From NCBI RefSeq assembly GCF_016624945.1, contig NZ_JACVUI010000006.1:103849-167848 (forward strand): 64,000 nucleotides of DNA. The letters are read 5' to 3'. Source of the DNA: Acinetobacter sp. S54. Its GTDB lineage: Bacteria > Pseudomonadota > Gammaproteobacteria > Pseudomonadales > Moraxellaceae. Positions 17,390 to 27,370 of the stretch are shown piece after piece. The number at the start of each line of letters is the position of its first letter. Position 1 is the stretch's first letter. The notes under the pieces were generated by a model, which saw only the letters and a program-made list of their open reading frames with translations, had not been told where the DNA came from and ran no database searches. Both the position numbers and the translations under genes were made by a program.

Positions 17390-19450
17390 ATGGCAACAGA
17401 TAATCCAAGAGCAGTTGATGATCAAACCATTCATCAAAAAGATCGTTTAAATCGTGTGGTCTTTTATGTTTCTGCCCTTATTATTTTAATATTTTCACTC
17501 ACCACGATTTTATTTAATGACTTTGCCAATCGCGCATTAAATGAAATGCTGGGTTGGGTCAGCGCAACATTTAGCTGGTACTATTTGCTGGCAGCCACTT
17601 TTTATATGGTGTTTGTGATTTTTATTGCGTGCTCACGTTATGGCAATATCAAACTTGGCCCAAAACATTCCAAACCCGAGTTTAGCTTATTAAGTTGGTC
17701 AGCCATGCTGTTCTCTGCGGGTATTGGTATTGACTTAATGTTTTTCTCGGTGGCTGAACCTTTATCGCATTACATGCATCCGCCAGTGGGAGCAGGGCAG
17801 ACGTATGAAGCTGCACGACAGGGCATGGTCTGGACGCTATTTCATTATGGCTTAACAGGTTGGTGTATGTATGCCTTGATTGGTATAGCATTGGGCTATT
17901 TTAGCTATCGCTATAACTTACCACTCACAATTCGTTCGGCTTTATATCCGATTTTTGGTAAAAAAATTAATGGTCCAATTGGGCATAGTGTGGATACGGC
18001 TGCGGTCATTGGGACGATTTTTGGTATCGCAACGACTTGTGGTATCGGTGTGGTACAACTGAATTATGGACTACACGTTTTATTTGATTTACCTGAAAAT
18101 TTATGGATACAAACAGCACTGATTTTAGTTGCAGTCATTATTACTATTATTTCGGTCACTTCAGGTGTCAATAAAGGCTTAAGAATTCTCTCTGAAATTA
18201 ATATTTATGTCTCTGTTGGCCTCATGCTGTTTATCTTGTTTTTGGGCAATACCGAATTTTTACTCAATGCCTTAGTACAAAATATCGGTGATTATTTGAG
18301 CCGTTTCCCAAGTCTTGCATTGGAAAGTTTTGCATTTAACCAGCCCAAAGCGTGGATGAATAGTTGGACACTATTTTTCTGGGCATGGTGGGTAGCATGG
18401 TCGCCATTTGTGGGATTATTTCTGGCACGTATTTCTCGTGGTCGTACCATTCGAGAATTTGTGTCTGGAACACTCATTATTCCTTTATTATTTACTTTAA
18501 CTTGGCTTTCTATTTTTGGTAATAGCGCATTACACAATGTGATTTTCGATGGCAATATCGCACTTGCTGAAACAGTTCTAGCCAATCCTGCACATGGTTT
18601 TTATGACTTATTGGCTCAATATCCATGGTTTCCCTTTATTGCGGGTGTCGCCACGATTACTGGATTATTGTTTTATGTAACCTCGGCGGATTCTGGTGCA
18701 TTAGTATTGGGTAATTTTACCACTCAATTTACCAATGTTGATCATGATGCGCCGCGTTGGCTTAGTGTGTTTTGGGCGATTGCAATCGGTTTATTGACCT
18801 TGGCGATGTTGATGACCAATGGTATTACTGCGCTACAAAATGCCACTATAATTATGGGTCTGCCTTTTAGTTTTGTGATGTTTCTAGTCATGGCAGGCTT
18901 ATATAAATCATTACGTTTAGAGGATTATCGGCAAGCTAGCGCTAGTTTGAATGCTGCCCCTGTAGTTGGAAATGTAGACATTTTAAATTGGAAGAAACGC
19001 TTATCTCGAGTGATGCACCATCCGGGAACATTTGAAACTAAACGCATGTTGAATGAAATCTGTCGTCCTGCCGTTTTTGCTGTTGCGGAAGAATTGCAAA
19101 AACGTGCGGTAAAGGTCGATGTTGCTGAAATTCCATTAGAAGACGATGCAGAGCTGTATCATCTGGATATCACCCTTCATTTAGAAGAAGAGCAAAATTT
19201 TATCTATCAAATTTGGCCGGTCCGTTATATTGCACCAAACTTTAGTGAGCGCGGTAAGCGTGGTAAACAATTTTATTATCGTCTGGAAACTTATTTATAC
19301 GAAGGTTCGCAGGGGAATGATCTTGTAGGTTATACCAAAGAGCAGGTGATTAACGATATTCTGGACCGTTATGAACGGCACATGACTTTTTTACATATTA
19401 ATCGGATTAGTCCCGGTAATCGTCCACTTTTTCCAGATCCTAAAGCCTAG
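17390..19450 (+). CDS. betT: High-affinity choline transporter, BCCT family
   Basis: A 686-residue membrane protein with twelve predicted helices and a long cytoplasmic C-terminal tail of about 170 residues. The BCCT signature is present in FFWAWWVAWSPFVGLFLARI followed by SRGRTIREF, and the substrate-site aromatic stretch in FSAGIGIDLMFFSVAEPLSH. The long tail is typical of BetT-type proton-driven choline importers, where it senses osmolarity. GAGG precedes the ATG at 17390. It is divergent from betIBA across the BetI operator, so import and oxidation of choline are probably induced together. Other BCCT substrates (carnitine, betaine) are less likely in this context. Confidence 0.93.
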   Translation: MATDNPRAVDDQTIHQKDRLNRVVFYVSALIILIFSLTTILFNDFANRALNEMLGWVSATFSWYYLLAATFYMVFVIFIACSRYGNIKLGPKHSKPEFSLLSWSAMLFSAGIGIDLMFFSVAEPLSHYMHPPVGAGQTYEAARQGMVWTLFHYGLTGWCMYALIGIALGYFSYRYNLPLTIRSALYPIFGKKINGPIGHSVDTAAVIGTIFGIATTCGIGVVQLNYGLHVLFDLPENLWIQTALILVAVIITIISVTSGVNKGLRILSEINIYVSVGLMLFILFLGNTEFLLNALVQNIGDYLSRFPSLALESFAFNQPKAWMNSWTLFFWAWWVAWSPFVGLFLARISRGRTIREFVSGTLIIPLLFTLTWLSIFGNSALHNVIFDGNIALAETVLANPAHGFYDLLAQYPWFPFIAGVATITGLLFYVTSADSGALVLGNFTTQFTNVDHDAPRWLSVFWAIAIGLLTLAMLMTNGITALQNATIIMGLPFSFVMFLVMAGLYKSLRLEDYRQASASLNAAPVVGNVDILNWKKRLSRVMHHPGTFETKRMLNEICRPAVFAVAEELQKRAVKVDVAEIPLEDDAELYHLDITLHLEEEQNFIYQIWPVRYIAPNFSERGKRGKQFYYRLETYLYEGSQGNDLVGYTKEQVINDILDRYERHMTFLHINRISPGNRPLFPDPKA

Positions 19451-19462
19451 GAGAGCAGCTGA

Positions 19463-20080
19463 ATGTTAACGCCCTATATTCATTCCTTTGCCTTATTTTT
19501 TTCCTTGCTCAATCCTTTTTTGATGAGCATTTATATGATTGGCATGATCCGAAACTCGGAAGCCAAAGTGTTTAATAAAGCTTTAATTCAAGGTTGTCTG
19601 ATTGCCTTTGTCGTATTCGTGCTATTTGCGTGGGGAGGCGAAACCATCTTTAGTAAATATCTGAATGTGCGTTTTGAAGCTTTTCAAATATTTGGTGGAC
19701 TGATCTTTTTGGTGATTGGTTATCGCTACGTGTTTCAGGGCGCTGACACTATTGGTGAAATGCGCGGTGCGCCAGAACATTTGGCGGGCACCATCGCTAT
19801 GCCTTTTATGATTGGACCAGGAACGATTAGTGCAGCTGTTGTCACAGGGATTGGTCTACCGATTGGCGGCGCGGCAGTTATTATTGCCTTCACATTGGCA
19901 ATTACATGTAGCTTATTAATTTTGATGAAATTTGCACATGATCACTTGCGTTATAAACATGCCAAATATATTGATCGGTATGTTGATATTGTAGGGCGTT
20001 TATCTGCCTTATTGATCGGTACTATTGCGGTGGATATGATTATTACAGGTATTGTAGGTGTAATGAATGATATTCATTAA
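19463..20080 (+). CDS. MarC-family integral membrane protein
   Basis: A 205-residue protein with six predicted transmembrane helices. The MarC/YchE family pattern is seen in ALFFSLLNPFLMSIYMIGM at the N-terminus, FQIFGGLIFLVIGYR in the middle and AMPFMIGPGTISAAVVTGIG with its conserved GPG. Family function is unresolved; the early link with multiple antibiotic resistance was not upheld. It starts 12 bp after betT with GGAGAG as ribosome site, so it is probably cotranscribed with betT. Whether it has any part in choline or osmotic physiology is unknown. Confidence 0.88.
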   Translation: MLTPYIHSFALFFSLLNPFLMSIYMIGMIRNSEAKVFNKALIQGCLIAFVVFVLFAWGGETIFSKYLNVRFEAFQIFGGLIFLVIGYRYVFQGADTIGEMRGAPEHLAGTIAMPFMIGPGTISAAVVTGIGLPIGGAAVIIAFTLAITCSLLILMKFAHDHLRYKHAKYIDRYVDIVGRLSALLIGTIAVDMIITGIVGVMNDIH

Positions 20081-20093
20081 ATAGCTGACTAAT

Positions 20094-20133
20094 AAAAAAC
20101 TGAGTCCTCTATTTTAATCTGGCTCAGTTTTTT
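20094..20133 (+). terminator. Rho-independent terminator after the betT-marC-like operon
   Basis: AAAAAACTGAG (20094-20104) pairs perfectly with CTCAGTTTTTT (20123-20133) around an 18-nt loop. The right arm supplies the T-run. Confidence 0.8.
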
Positions 20134-20277
20134 AACTAATAAATAGACCACATATATTTTAAGAAATAATATGTTTTACTTTTTCTTTTATTTAGATCAA
20201 TACATCTTTTAATACTTTTTAAATAATATATTGATTTGCCGATATAGACATTTTTTTCTTGCAAGAAAAGGATCATA

Positions 20278-20304
20278 ATGGAAGCTTATGTTATTGTTTC
20301 ATAG
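20278..20304 (+). other. Possible 8-codon upstream open reading frame
   Basis: ATG at 20278 has AAGGA at good spacing and encodes MEAYVIVS before TAG. It ends 11 bp before the thioesterase ATG, which itself lacks a clear ribosome site. Translational coupling or reinitiation is possible, but a frame this short could be chance. Confidence 0.3.
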
Positions 20305-20315
20305 AGTCAGCAAGA

Positions 20316-20837
20316 ATGTCTCCATTAGATCAAATTACTCAAGCTTCAGATGATCAGTCTGAACTTGCGATGTCAGTACTCATGACCCCTGATATGGCAA
20401 ATTTTTCAGGAAACGTACATGGTGGAACAATTCTAAAACTGCTTGATCAAGTTGCCTATGCTTGTGCAAGTCGTTATTCAGGAAGTTACGTAGTGACTTT
20501 GTCTGTCGATAAAGTGACTTTTAAAGAGCCGATTTATGTCGGTGAGTTAGTCACATTTATGGCAAGTGTCAATCATGTAGGTCGAACTTCAATGGAAATT
20601 GGTATTCGAGTTGAGTCACAGGATATCCGTAAGAGAAGTATTCGCCATACCAATAGTTGCTATTTCACTATGGTGGCAGTTGATGAAGAAGGTAAGCCAC
20701 AACAAGTTCCAGCTTTAAAACTGGAGAGTGACGTGAAGCGTTGCCGTTTTGAAGCGGCAGAACAACGTAAAATACATCGTTTACAACAGAATACTCAACC
20801 ATCATGCAGTATGTATCGCAGTAATTCACATAGCTAA
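20316..20837 (+). CDS. Acyl-CoA thioesterase, hotdog fold
   Basis: A 173-residue cytosolic hydrolase of the YciA/BACH-type acyl-CoA thioesterases, releasing free fatty acid and CoA. The catalytic segment ANFSGNVHGGTILKLLDQVA carries the conserved Asn-x-x-Gly-Gly and the following Asp. SVDKVTFKEPIYVGELV and VGRTSMEIGIRV complete the hotdog domain. A C-terminal tail of about 30 residues, rich in basic residues and serine, exceeds YciA. The ATG at 20316 fits the family length; the frame continues upstream to a TTG at 20259 without similarity. It is a single-gene unit between two terminators. Confidence 0.88.
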   Translation: MSPLDQITQASDDQSELAMSVLMTPDMANFSGNVHGGTILKLLDQVAYACASRYSGSYVVTLSVDKVTFKEPIYVGELVTFMASVNHVGRTSMEIGIRVESQDIRKRSIRHTNSCYFTMVAVDEEGKPQQVPALKLESDVKRCRFEAAEQRKIHRLQQNTQPSCSMYRSNSHS

Positions 20838-20886
20838 TTCGCGGTTATATTGTTGCAGATGTTTCGATCCTGATTCTATCAGGTAT

Positions 20887-20916
20887 AAAAAAGACCGCAC
20901 TAGGCGGTCTTTTTTT
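20887..20916. terminator. Bidirectional terminator between the thioesterase gene and gltA
   Basis: AAAAAAGACCGC pairs with GCGGTCTTTTTT around a short loop at 20899-20904, with A and T tails on both sides. It serves the convergent thioesterase and citrate synthase genes. Confidence 0.92.
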
Positions 20917-20938
20917 GTGGCTAACTTTCGTTGGAAAA

Positions 20939-22213
20939 TTAACGCTTGATGTCGCGTTGAGTTTCGCCAGTATAAAGCTGACGAGGACGACCGATTTTGT
21001 AAGCAGAACTGTGCATTTCTAACCAGTGGCTGATCCAGCCTACAGTACGTGCAAGTGCAAAGATTACTGTAAACATTGTCGTAGGAATACCAATCGCTTT
21101 AAGAATGATACCTGAGTAGAAGTCTACGTTCGGGTACAAATTACGGTCGATGAAGTATTGATCAGAAAGTGCAATGCGTTCAAGTTCCATTGCAAGTGCA
21201 AGTTGTGGATCATTAATACCCAATGCAGCAAGTACTTCATCACAAGTTTGTTTCATGACTTTAGCACGTGGATCAAAGTTCTTATAAACACGATGACCGA
21301 AGCCCATGAGTTTAACTTCTTTACGTTTCACTTTTTCCATGAATTCAGCAACGTTTTCAACGCTACCAATTTCATCAAGCATCTTCAATACAGCTTCGTT
21401 AGCACCACCGTGAGCAGGTCCCCAAAGTGCAGAGATACCTGCAGAGATACATGCATAAGGATTTGCACCAGTTGAACCCGCTAAACGTACAGTGGATGTA
21501 GACGCATTTTGTTCGTGGTCAGCATGTAAAGTAAAGATACGATCCATTGCTTTAGCAAGCACTGGATTAACTTTGTAATCTTTATCAGCAGGAGTAGCGA
21601 ACATCATGTATAGGAAGTTTTCAGCGTAACTTAAATCGTTACGTGGATACATAAATGGTTGACCTACAGTGTACTTGTAGCTCCATGCTGCAAGAGTAGG
21701 AATTTTAGCAATTAAGCGAACCGCTGTAATTTCGCGATGATTAACATCTTCGATATCAAGCTGATTGTGATAGAACGCAGATAACGCACCAACAACCCCA
21801 ACCATTATTGCCATTGGGTGTGCATCACGGCGGAAACCATTATAGAAGCGACTAACTTGATCGTGAACCATCGTATGGGCACGAACTTTTTTGTCAAACT
21901 CTTCTTTTTGTTCTTGATTTGGAAGCTCGCCATTGAGAAGAAGGTAGCAAGTTTCTAAATAATCTGTTTGCGTTGCAAGTTGATCAATCGGATAACCACG
22001 GTGTAACAAAATACCTTTGTTACCATCGATGAACGTGATCTTTGATTCACAAGAAGCAGTCGCCATAAAACCAGGATCAAAAGTAAAGTGACCTGAGGCC
22101 AATACATCTTTAACGTCGATTACATCTGGGCCCAATGTGCCGCTGTAAATTGGTAATTCAATTTCTTTGCCATCAAGCTGTAATACGGCTTTTTTGCCAG
22201 TTGCTTCAGACAT
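20939..22213 (-). CDS. gltA: Citrate synthase
   Basis: A 424-residue enzyme condensing acetyl-CoA and oxaloacetate to citrate. It is the long, NADH-sensitive hexameric type found in Gram-negative bacteria, with an N-terminal extension of about 60 residues before [17 protein letters not shown]. Catalytic histidines are seen in [17 protein letters not shown] and in [17 protein letters not shown]. The C-terminus has [20 protein letters not shown] and ends near [17 protein letters not shown]. It stands alone on the minus strand, divergent from the sdh genes, and has its own long leader region. Confidence 0.98.
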   Translation of the reverse strand: MSEATGKKAVLQLDGKEIELPIYSGTLGPDVIDVKDVLASGHFTFDPGFMATASCESKITFIDGNKGILLHRGYPIDQLATQTDYLETCYLLLNGELPNQEQKEEFDKKVRAHTMVHDQVSRFYNGFRRDAHPMAIMVGVVGALSAFYHNQLDIEDVNHREITAVRLIAKIPTLAAWSYKYTVGQPFMYPRNDLSYAENFLYMMFATPADKDYKVNPVLAKAMDRIFTLHADHEQNASTSTVRLAGSTGANPYACISAGISALWGPAHGGANEAVLKMLDEIGSVENVAEFMEKVKRKEVKLMGFGHRVYKNFDPRAKVMKQTCDEVLAALGINDPQLALAMELERIALSDQYFIDRNLYPNVDFYSGIILKAIGIPTTMFTVIFALARTVGWISHWLEMHSSAYKIGRPRQLYTGETQRDIKR

Positions 22214-23257
22214 TCAATAGATCTCCTGTCCTGGTGAATGTTAATCTGACTCGAAGTACTAATCTTTTAATGCGCGAATCAGACGGGGTCAAAAATTGCT
22301 ATAAGATTAGAGGCTACTGTGATTTTGTCAATCATACTTATGGATGAAAAACGCTTGATCCATAGGGAGATATTCCATGTGCATCACTCAGAAAAAACTG
22401 AATAAAATCACAGTCTCGACGGGCTATAATAAGTCAAATTTATGACGAGGTGCAGAAAAAAATCAGTCCTCGGGAGTAAATTGTAAGCAAATTTATTATG
22501 TGCTAGTCGCATTTTTAATCTGAAATAAAATGCCAGTTTTTCCTTAAAATGAATGAAATCCGATAACTTAGCATCGTAAATTGAGTGTATTTATTTGCGC
22601 AAATATAAAAATTAAAAAAAAGAAAATAAGTAAAAATTGAAGTTTGATTGATTAAAAAATAGCTTGTTGATTTGGTGATTTTGTCTAAAAAGTCATCAGT
22701 GTGACGTCTTAAATCCATTTTTTAACTGCTATTTTAAAGGTGTAATCGCGATGAAGTAACGTCTATCACGTAAGTTATACACATATTAAGTTACTCTTTC
22801 TCATACGTTTGTGACGCAAAATGTATAACAACTAGATTTTATATTTTTCAAAGAAATATAGTGAGATTGAATATAAAGTCTGTTGAACTGTAGAAAAACT
22901 GTAAAAAATCATATGGTGAGATTTTTGCTAAAAAATAATTTTCATCTTTAGTCTAATTAGTTTTTATCTTATTTAAGAAAAGATCAAAAAATAGAATATT
23001 GTTGTTAATTTATAAAAAATAAGGACATAGATAAGCTATAGAATGAATTGAATAGAGCAAAAGCTTAATTATATTTGTGAATGATTCTTATTTAATGATT
23101 TTTTTAGGAAAAAGCCAAATGTGATCGTTTGTATTTTGATATTTGACGATTTATAATTCGGTGTCGTTTATTAAGTTTAGGCATTTGCTTGCCTGACAAT
23201 GCCAGCTTTCCTTCGAATTAATTCCAACAAACTCCGGCTGGAGTTTTTACCTACAGG
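22214..23257. other. Long gene-free region between gltA and sdhC
   Basis: About 1,040 bp, very AT-rich, with no supportable coding frame. It must hold the promoters of both gltA and the sdh-suc block. A small dyad (CGAGG against CCTCG) lies near 22445-22473, and two competing hairpins lie just before sdhC (23202-23248). I see no transporter, transposase or tRNA remnant. The length suggests a long 5' leader or unannotated RNA. Confidence 0.6.
23202..23248 (+). promoter_or_regulatory. sdhC leader with two mutually exclusive hairpins
   Basis: AAACTCC-GGCT-GGAGTTT (23229-23246), followed by two more T, looks like a short terminator or attenuator 9 bp before the first sdhC start codon. The GCTGG inside it (23237-23241) can instead pair with CCAGC at 23202-23206, which would break the first hairpin. 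This suggests conditional control of the sdh operon; no ligand or factor is apparent. Confidence 0.4.
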
Positions 23258-23659
23258 ATGCCCGCTGTGAAAAGCAACAGACCTGTCAATTTGTCCATGG
23301 GTCAGGTGTTAGCGGTAAACTTACGCTCACCCGTGGCTATTGCATCAATCTTACACCGTCTCTCTGGTGTGATCGTATTCTTATTAATTCCCGTTCTTTT
23401 ATGGATCCTAGATAAATCTTTATCTTCACCAGAAGGATTTGAATACGTTAAAAATGTCGTTTTCGGAAACTTTTTCGTACGTTTCATCGTATGGGTATTT
23501 GTAGCGGGTTTGATTTTCCACTTTGTTAATGGAATCAAACATTTACTTGCCGACCTTGGTTTTGCTGAAGAACTACAAAGTGGTCGTACTGCAGCTACAA
23601 TTTCATTGATCTTGTCTGTGATTGGTATTCTCGCAGCATTCGTATGGATTATGTTCTAA
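23258..23659 (+). CDS. sdhC: Succinate dehydrogenase cytochrome b556 subunit
   Basis: A 133-residue membrane subunit with three transmembrane helices that helps bind haem b and ubiquinone in complex II. NRPVNLSMGQVLAVNLRSPVAIASILHR-like opening, with Ser-Ile-x-His-Arg, is the SdhC quinone-site pattern, and HFVNGIKHLL contains the probable haem-ligand histidine. The ATG at 23258 has AGG directly against it; a GTG at 23267 has AGGA at 8-nt spacing and would give 130 residues, so either start may be used. First gene of sdhCDAB. Confidence 0.93.
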   Translation: MPAVKSNRPVNLSMGQVLAVNLRSPVAIASILHRLSGVIVFLLIPVLLWILDKSLSSPEGFEYVKNVVFGNFFVRFIVWVFVAGLIFHFVNGIKHLLADLGFAEELQSGRTAATISLILSVIGILAAFVWIMF

Positions 23660-24024
23660 TGAAAAGTGCTACAGGTTTAACAGGTTCAGGTTCTCGCGAT
23701 TGGTTTATCCAGCGTGTTAGCGCGGTCGTGTTAGCGGTCTATACCGTAGTTATTTTGGGCTGGATCCTGCTTCATAGTGGTTTTAACTATGAGCAATGGT
23801 CTGGTTTTATGATGACTTTGCCAATGAAGATTTTATCTTTACTTTCAATTTTATCATTGGCCGCACACGCGTGGATTGGGATGTGGCAAGTATTTACTGA
23901 CTATGTAACTACTCGTCAAATGGGTCCTTCAGCTTCAGGTTTACGTCTGGTACTTACATCAGCTGTGATTATTGCAGTGTTTGTATTTGTGATCTGGGGA
24001 ATCCAGATTTTCTGGGCGAATTGA
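23659..24024 (+). CDS. sdhD: Succinate dehydrogenase membrane anchor subunit
   Basis: A 121-residue, three-helix anchor protein pairing with SdhC to hold the catalytic subunits on the inner membrane. TGSGSRDWFIQRVSAVVLAVY and LAAHAWIGMWQVFTDYV are typical; the His in AAHAWIG is the expected haem ligand and the Asp-Tyr pair lies at the quinone site. The ATG at 23659 overlaps the sdhC stop as TAATG, giving tight coupling; an in-frame ATG at 23644 would overlap further and is less likely. It is 12 bp ahead of sdhA. Confidence 0.94.
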   Translation: MKSATGLTGSGSRDWFIQRVSAVVLAVYTVVILGWILLHSGFNYEQWSGFMMTLPMKILSLLSILSLAAHAWIGMWQVFTDYVTTRQMGPSASGLRLVLTSAVIIAVFVFVIWGIQIFWAN

Positions 24025-24036
24025 TAGGAAGACATC

Positions 24037-25935
24037 ATGGGCGCGATAACCCCTAAAGAAGATTATTCAAATATCCAAAACCTTACTTTCGATGCTGTCA
24101 TCGTAGGTGGTGGTGGTTCTGGTATGCGTGCTGCTTATCAGCTTGCTCAAGCAGGTTTAAAAGTTGCGGTGCTGACCAAAGTATTCCCGACACGTTCGCA
24201 TACAGTTGCCGCTCAGGGTGGTATTGGTGCGTCGTTGGGGAACATGCAGGAAGATAACTGGCATTTCCACTTTTATGACACAGTAAAAGGTTCTGACTGG
24301 TTAGGTGACCAAGACGCGATTGAGTTCATGACGCGTGAGGCACCCAAAGTGGTTTATGAACTTGAACACTTGGGTATGCCATTTGACCGTAATGCCGATG
24401 GTACAATTTATCAACGTCCATTTGGTGGTCACTCTGCTAACTATGGTGATAAGCCAGTTCCACGTGCTTGTGCTGCTGCAGACCGTACAGGTCATGCACT
24501 TTTACATACGCTTTATCAAAGCAACGTAAAAATGGGTACTCAATTCTTCGTTGAATGGATCGCTTTGGATCTGATTCGTAATGAAGAAGGTGATGTACTT
24601 GGGGTAACTGCTTACGATCAGGAAACTGGTAATATTGCGGTATTCCAAGCTAAAGCCACATTGTTTGCTACAGGTGGTGCGGGTCGTGTATATCGTGCTT
24701 CAACCAATGCTTACATCAATACTGGTGATGGTTTGGGTATGGCAGCACGTGCAGGTATTCCTTTACAGGATATGGAATTCTGGCAATTCCACCCAACAGG
24801 TGTAGCGGGTGCTGGCGTACTTTTAACTGAAGGTTGTCGTGGTGAAGGTGCAATCCTTCGTAACAAAGACGGCGAACCGTTCATGGAACGTTATGCTCCA
24901 ACGTTGAAAGACTTGGCGCCACGTGATTTCGTCTCACGTTCTATGGATCAGGAAATCAAAGAAGGTCGTGGTTGTGGCCCTAAAGCAGATTATATCTTGC
25001 TAGATATGACTCATTTGGGTGTAGAAACTATCATGAAGCGTTTACCATCTGTATTTGAGATTGGTAAAAAGTTCGCGAACGTTGATATTACTAAAGAGCC
25101 AATTCCAGTTGTGCCTACTATTCATTATCAAATGGGTGGTATACCGACGAATATTCACGGTCAGGTTGTGGTTCCAGTTGCAACTGAAAATCTGCATTTG
25201 GAAACCAACTACAATAATGACACTAAAGAATATACCTTTGAGACAAACTGTCCAGACTTTGTAAAACCTGTAAAAGGCTTTTACGCAATTGGTGAGTGTT
25301 CTTGTGTATCTGTACATGGTGCAAACCGTTTGGGTACAAACTCCTTGCTTGACCTTGTGGTATTTGGTAAAGCAGCGGGTGAACATATTATTGATTATGT
25401 CACTAAACATCATGGTGATGATTACGCGCCACTTCCAACAGATGTACTGGAAAATACGCTCAAACGTATTCGTCATTTAGATGATTCAAATTCTGGTGAA
25501 AATGCTCAGGAAGTCGCAGATGCAATTCGTGATATCGTTCAGGATCACGCCGCAGTATTCCGTACTCAGGAATTACTCGACGAAGGTGTGAAGCAAATTC
25601 TTGCGATTGAACCACGTGTTCGTAATATTTACCTGAAAGACAAATCTAAAGTATTTAACACTGCGCGTGTTGAGGCTTTGGAAGTTGAAAACTTGTATGA
25701 AGTAGCGAAAGCAACGCTGATCTCAGCTGCTGCACGTAAAGAGTGTCGTGGTGCGCATACCGTCGTGGATTATGAGTTGCCACCTGATCATCCGAATTAC
25801 CCATATGGTCGTCGTGATGATGAATGGATGAAGCATACACTTTGGTATTCAGTAGACAACCGTCTTGAATATAAGCCTGTACGTTATATTCCATTGACTG
25901 TTGACGCGATTCCACCTGCACCACGTACATTCTAA
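24037..25935 (+). CDS. sdhA: Succinate dehydrogenase flavoprotein subunit
   Basis: A 632-residue catalytic subunit oxidising succinate to fumarate with covalently bound FAD. The FAD motif is [18 protein letters not shown], and the histidine that carries the flavin is in [18 protein letters not shown]. Active-site residues lie in [26 protein letters not shown] and [18 protein letters not shown]. The protein is somewhat longer than E. coli SdhA (588), mostly in the C-terminal helical domain, which ends in a proline-rich [16 protein letters not shown]. It is the third gene of sdhCDAB. Confidence 0.98.
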   Translation: MGAITPKEDYSNIQNLTFDAVIVGGGGSGMRAAYQLAQAGLKVAVLTKVFPTRSHTVAAQGGIGASLGNMQEDNWHFHFYDTVKGSDWLGDQDAIEFMTREAPKVVYELEHLGMPFDRNADGTIYQRPFGGHSANYGDKPVPRACAAADRTGHALLHTLYQSNVKMGTQFFVEWIALDLIRNEEGDVLGVTAYDQETGNIAVFQAKATLFATGGAGRVYRASTNAYINTGDGLGMAARAGIPLQDMEFWQFHPTGVAGAGVLLTEGCRGEGAILRNKDGEPFMERYAPTLKDLAPRDFVSRSMDQEIKEGRGCGPKADYILLDMTHLGVETIMKRLPSVFEIGKKFANVDITKEPIPVVPTIHYQMGGIPTNIHGQVVVPVATENLHLETNYNNDTKEYTFETNCPDFVKPVKGFYAIGECSCVSVHGANRLGTNSLLDLVVFGKAAGEHIIDYVTKHHGDDYAPLPTDVLENTLKRIRHLDDSNSGENAQEVADAIRDIVQDHAAVFRTQELLDEGVKQILAIEPRVRNIYLKDKSKVFNTARVEALEVENLYEVAKATLISAAARKECRGAHTVVDYELPPDHPNYPYGRRDDEWMKHTLWYSVDNRLEYKPVRYIPLTVDAIPPAPRTF

Positions 25936-25949
25936 TCAGGAGAATAAAG

Positions 25950-26660
25950 ATGAGTAGAGGTACTCGTACATTCGAAATCTACCGCTATGATCCTGATAAG
26001 GATAAAGCGCCGTACATGCAAACCTATAAGCTAGAGCTAACCGACAAGCACCGTATGTTGCTTGACGCCTTGCTTGCGCTAAAAGTGCAGGATGAAACAC
26101 TTACTTTCCGTCGTTCTTGTCGTGAAGGGATTTGTGGTTCTGATGGTGTAAACATCAATGGTAAAAATGGTTTAGCTTGTTTGTGGAACTTGAACGATTT
26201 ACCAGAAAAAATCGTGATTCGTCCTCTACCAGGTTTACCTGTGATTAAAGATTTGGTTGTGGATATGAACCAATTCTATGATCAATACGACAAAATTCAG
26301 CCGTTCTTGATTAATAATCAACCTGCACCACCAAAAGAGCGTTTACAGTCTCCTGAAGAGCGTGAACACTTGGATGGTTTGTATGAGTGTATTCTTTGTG
26401 CATGTTGTTCAACATCATGCCCATCGTTCTGGTGGAACCCTGATAAATTTTTGGGCCCATCTGCATTGTTAAATGCTTATCGATTCATTATTGATTCGCG
26501 TGATACTGCAACTGCTGACCGTTTGGCGCGTCTTGACGATCCATTTAGTTTGTTCCGTTGTAAAGGTATTATGAACTGTGTATCTGTTTGTCCAAAAGGG
26601 TTAAACCCAACCAAGGCAATTGGTCACATCCGTAATATGTTGCTTGATCAAGCAGGTTAA
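25950..26660 (+). CDS. sdhB: Succinate dehydrogenase iron-sulfur subunit
   Basis: A 236-residue subunit that relays electrons from FAD to quinone. Three clusters are marked: the 2Fe-2S site in [22 protein letters not shown], with its spaced cysteines, the 4Fe-4S site [14 protein letters not shown], and the 3Fe-4S site [17 protein letters not shown]. Length and order are standard. GGAG precedes the ATG at 25950, 14 bp after sdhA. A strong terminator follows, so sdhCDAB forms one unit with the suc genes starting afresh downstream. Confidence 0.98.
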   Translation: MSRGTRTFEIYRYDPDKDKAPYMQTYKLELTDKHRMLLDALLALKVQDETLTFRRSCREGICGSDGVNINGKNGLACLWNLNDLPEKIVIRPLPGLPVIKDLVVDMNQFYDQYDKIQPFLINNQPAPPKERLQSPEEREHLDGLYECILCACCSTSCPSFWWNPDKFLGPSALLNAYRFIIDSRDTATADRLARLDDPFSLFRCKGIMNCVSVCPKGLNPTKAIGHIRNMLLDQAG

Positions 26661-26668
26661 TGTGATTT

Positions 26669-26701
26669 AAAAAAGCGCACATATTCTATGTGCGCTTTTT
26701 T
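26669..26701 (+). terminator. Rho-independent terminator of sdhCDAB
   Basis: AAAAAAGCGCACAT pairs perfectly with ATGTGCGCTTTTTT around a 5-nt loop: a 14-bp stem with its own T-run. Confidence 0.93.
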
Positions 26702-27199
26702 ATTATTTGAAGTTTTAGGTTTGAGTCTTGACGAAAATGAGTTTGTAGTTTTTTAAACTAAGGGCTGTCTTATCTATTTATTTTGAATGATTTTTTAAAG
26801 ACTAGTTAAAAAATCTGGCTTACGTGGCTAAAAAATTAATAGAGTCTCGCGTTTTTAAAAAAAGTGATAGGACTTTGGTCTAAATACTTGTAATTTTGAG
26901 CACAAGGCACCATATATTAGTAGAGAAAATGCTCTATGTATTTCGCCAATTTATAGGAGGTATGTGTCAAAAAAATCAATTGATTGTTGAGAACATGATA
27001 CGATTTGACACAAATCTTTATATGAAAAAAGAGCATAATATTATCGATGCTCTTGCAGGCACGATCTGAGTATTGTGCTTAATTTTTATATAAAAAGTCA
27101 TTTTAGAAAAGCTAAATCATGATTTATTTTTTCCAAGATGATTTGCAAAAATTGCTCGGTGTAGCCGAGTATAAACTTGAGTGATGATGCCAAAGAGGG

Positions 27200-27248
27200 C
27201 GTTATGATTCATTGATTACATTGGATTGTATCTAATGTAGTAATAACG
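27200..27248 (+). promoter_or_regulatory. Nested dyad in the sucA leader
   Basis: CGTTAT (27200) pairs with ATAACG (27243), and inside it ATTACATT (27215-27222) pairs with AATGTAGT (27234-27241) with one G-T contact. It lies about 120 bp before the sucA start. It could be an operator or an RNA structure; no known factor is indicated. Confidence 0.3.
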
Positions 27249-27370
27249 TCCCGACTGGACAGATTGCCAATTGGGTGTTTAACGCCATTTTTACAATTTT
27301 GGTGTTATCAATCATGGGTGTGCTTAAAAAGCAACCCGTAATGTTTTTGCAATAGGAAATGGGTCCACAA

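Larger units (their letters stand above)
26661..27370. other. Gene-free region between sdhB and sucA
   Basis: About 710 bp. It begins with the sdh terminator and contains a nested inverted repeat close to sucA (27200-27248). The middle is AT-rich and without a convincing frame. Promoters for sucAB-lpd are expected here, but no consensus site stands out. Confidence 0.6.

Noticed and set aside
22515..22718. 67-residue minus-strand frame between gltA and sdhC
   Set aside because: No ribosome site, composition dominated by AT-rich codons, and no similarity to any family I know; likely chance in AT-rich DNA.
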